Of a stretch of DNA of 64,000 nucleotides, positions 62,516 through 64,000 are shown piece by piece (within the stretch, counting starts at the first letter, position 1; each line of letters begins with the position of its first letter). Source of the stretch: Micrasema longulum. Taxonomy: Eukaryota; Arthropoda; Insecta; Trichoptera; Brachycentridae. The DNA is taken from contig JAGVSM010000223.1 of NCBI GenBank assembly GCA_022494885.1, forward strand, positions 1 through 64,000, written 5' to 3'. A program made the position numbers and the translations under genes. Under the pieces are notes generated by a model. The model ran no database searches. It was not told the origin of the DNA and saw nothing but the letters and a program-made list of their open reading frames with translations.

Positions 62516-63436
62516 CTCAGAAGCCTTACGAATACAAGTCAGAATTCACTCATATTCGCTTTCTTAAGGGACATATTTTTCTGCACATATCGGCAGTTTA
62601 GCAGCAGCTTTCTATTCATTATATTTTGATTCCTCATGTTATGTTAATTTCAAAGTCTACATTACGTAACTGTTTAACCCGGAAATTTATGCTGTCTTCA
62701 ATAATTGTTAAATAAATACATTATAATAATTAATATAGTGTCAAAATAGGCCACCACATCGCCTTCTAAGAAAAGCGGGCTTTTCACGGCAATTAACCGA
62801 TAAAGATCACTTATTCTGGACATTTTGCTCGCGCCTTGTTCGAGAATCCTGACCTTTAGGCGTCGGGCATGCAGCTGTCCCGCTGGTAACTCGCCACCGG
62901 AATAGGGCGCGTTGGACGGGGCGGGGACAGGAGGGGGAGGCAAGGACGGTGTAACCCCCCCCCCCCTCCTCTCCGACTCCTCGCCACGGCGGGCGAACAT
63001 TCCCCTACACGCGGTTTCCTTCTCGATACATTGCCACGGCTAACCGCGACATGCAAGCCACGGTCAGGTTTTTCAATATTATTTTTAAAGCCCATAACTA
63101 TAATTGTTGACAAATATTCACAGATTTCGGAAAACCCCACTAATGTCAGAGACGCCCGCCAAGTTCTTTACTTACATTTAAATAAAGATTGAAATGTCGA
63201 TATCTACATAAACATTTGAGTTTTTTCTTTCTAATTATTATTTTCTTCCCACCCTCACTCTTCCCTTCATATTAAAATGTAGATTTTTAATTTATTTTTA
63301 TTTTAAATTTTGTGTAAAATAATAAGAAAAATAATATACCTATAATATGTTAAAGAACAACGACAAACCATCACGCTGTTTCTCTGTAGGGCGCTAAACA
63401 ATAAATAAATATCCCTGCGCGTCTGCAGCTACATAA
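62516..63436. other. Mostly unassigned, with a GC-rich patch at 62830-63060
   Basis: 62870-63000 contains GGACGGGGCGGGGACAGGAG and a run of C (62957-62967). Two minus-strand frames (63000-62698 and 63140-62856) are Pro/Arg/Gly-rich from composition. No repeat copy of the GC-rich part was seen. Confidence 0.3.
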
Positions 63437-63665
63437 GAAGGATAGGCAGTGAAGATAGAACGCTATATCGCTCTGTCTTTGCATACATACTTCGCTTCCT
63501 CTACATTCATACATCTTCTCACACACGCACGCCGATTATTCCTACTCTTGACATGTCTATCTAAAAGTATTTGTTGGATTTGATCGTGCCATGTCTATCT
63601 CGGTCTTCCTCGGTTTCTGCATCCTTCAACATTCACATCGTAGATCCTTTTAACCGTTATTTCGC
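63437..63665 (-). pseudogene. RTE-like LINE terminal fragment
   Basis: The minus strand reads TVKRIYDVNVEGCRNRGRPR, stop, TWHDQIQQILLDRHVKSRN, NRRACVRRCMNVEEAKYVCK, then RSIFTAY. Same family as 46707-47125, with two stops. Confidence 0.8.
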
Positions 63666-63754
63666 TGTATTTATTTTTCATTCCAAACCGACGTGTATTT
63701 GTATAAAATGAATATGTATTTAATGCGTAAAGTAAATAAATAACCCGTTTTGAA

Positions 63755-63830
63755 AAAGGAATATGGATGTTATAGCATCTTAAAAAGCTCATGACTTGTT
63801 ATTGGCTGGTTTAAGTTATAAACTTTTTAC
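63755..63830 (+). mobile_element. Family A left-arm fragment
   Basis: AAAGGAATATGGATGTTATAG, then CATGACTTGTTATTGGCTGG and TTTAAGT, a diverged family A arm; nothing recognisable follows to the window end. Confidence 0.6.
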
Positions 63831-64000
63831 ACGCTTAAATTTATTTTTTTAAATTTTTAAATGTATTTAGAATATTTTTGCACCTTTTCCTAAGTTCTTA
63901 CCGTTAAATCGTTGCTTTAAGTACGTGTCATTAAAAATCAACGAGAGTATTACTTATGACATATTAAGAGCAATGTGCATATGCAAATTCATTTAAAAAT

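Noticed and set aside
62698..63140. Two overlapping Pro/Arg/Gly-rich minus-strand frames
   Set aside because: Open only because of local GC and a C run; no family resemblance.

Overview
The window looks like arthropod, most probably insect, nuclear DNA that is intergenic or lies in a very long intron. It is strongly AT-rich. I found no host protein-coding gene, no ribosomal RNA and no functional tRNA. There is no operon structure, ribosome-binding site or CRISPR array. A lepidopteran source is my best guess, from the style of the RTE-type LINE tails, the Helitron 3' end and the tRNA-derived SINEs, but the sequence does not prove it.

What can be read is a dense graveyard of transposable elements. 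(1) Non-LTR retrotransposon fragments, all 5'-truncated and broken, are recognised from conserved C-terminal reverse-transcriptase motifs. They include RTE-like tails (1.3, 8.6-9.2, 21.7, 26.6-27.2, 38.5, 46.7-47.1, 52.6-52.9, 61.2-61.5 and 63.5 kb), L2/CR1-like tails with the LHWL...YK...SRVDYC block (20.7-21.2, 50.2, 50.7-51.5 and 60.3-61.2 kb), and other LINE tails (11.6, 16.3, 18.7, 19.2, 20.3, 23.5, 29.4, 30.8, 34.4 and 49.7 kb). (2) Penelope-like element remnants lie at 9.9, 22.8, 30.2 and 49.4 kb; two keep a motif resembling a hammerhead ribozyme. (3) At least four tRNA-derived SINE families are present, here called S1 to S4. (4) Many non-autonomous inverted-repeat DNA elements are present, here called families A to H: an 8-bp-target-site family with two copies (6.7 and 42.1 kb), several nearly complete palindromes (17.8, 35.1, 36.9 and 62.4 kb), and composite elements that contain other repeats (8.0-9.3 and 51.9-53.1 kb). 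(5) A Helitron-like 3' end lies at 53.75 kb and a possible Harbinger-derived fragment at 62.0-62.3 kb.

Layout: 0-9.9 kb, LINE, S1-S3 and families A, B and F. 9.9-19 kb, Penelope remnant, degenerate LINEs and families G, H and C. 19-24 kb, LINE tails, an L2-like fragment and a Penelope remnant broken by family B. 24-36 kb, AT-rich DNA with SINEs nested in LINEs and families E and D. 36-43 kb, a family A palindrome, a tandem repeat, and a three-layer nest of S3, B and F. 43-49 kb, the most repeat-poor part, holding CpG-rich stretches at 44.6 and 47.5-48.1 kb that are the best candidates for host regulatory or 5' exon DNA. 49-54 kb, Penelope, L2-like and composite elements. 54-64 kb, mixed repeats including a 112-bp perfect inverted repeat inside an L2-like fragment.

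The elements record successive insertions rather than cooperating genes. Where an occupied site can be compared with an empty paralogous copy (S1 in a LINE tail, B in S3, S4 in A), insertion order and target-site duplications can be read directly. Family letters and SINE numbers are local labels made for this window, not database names.
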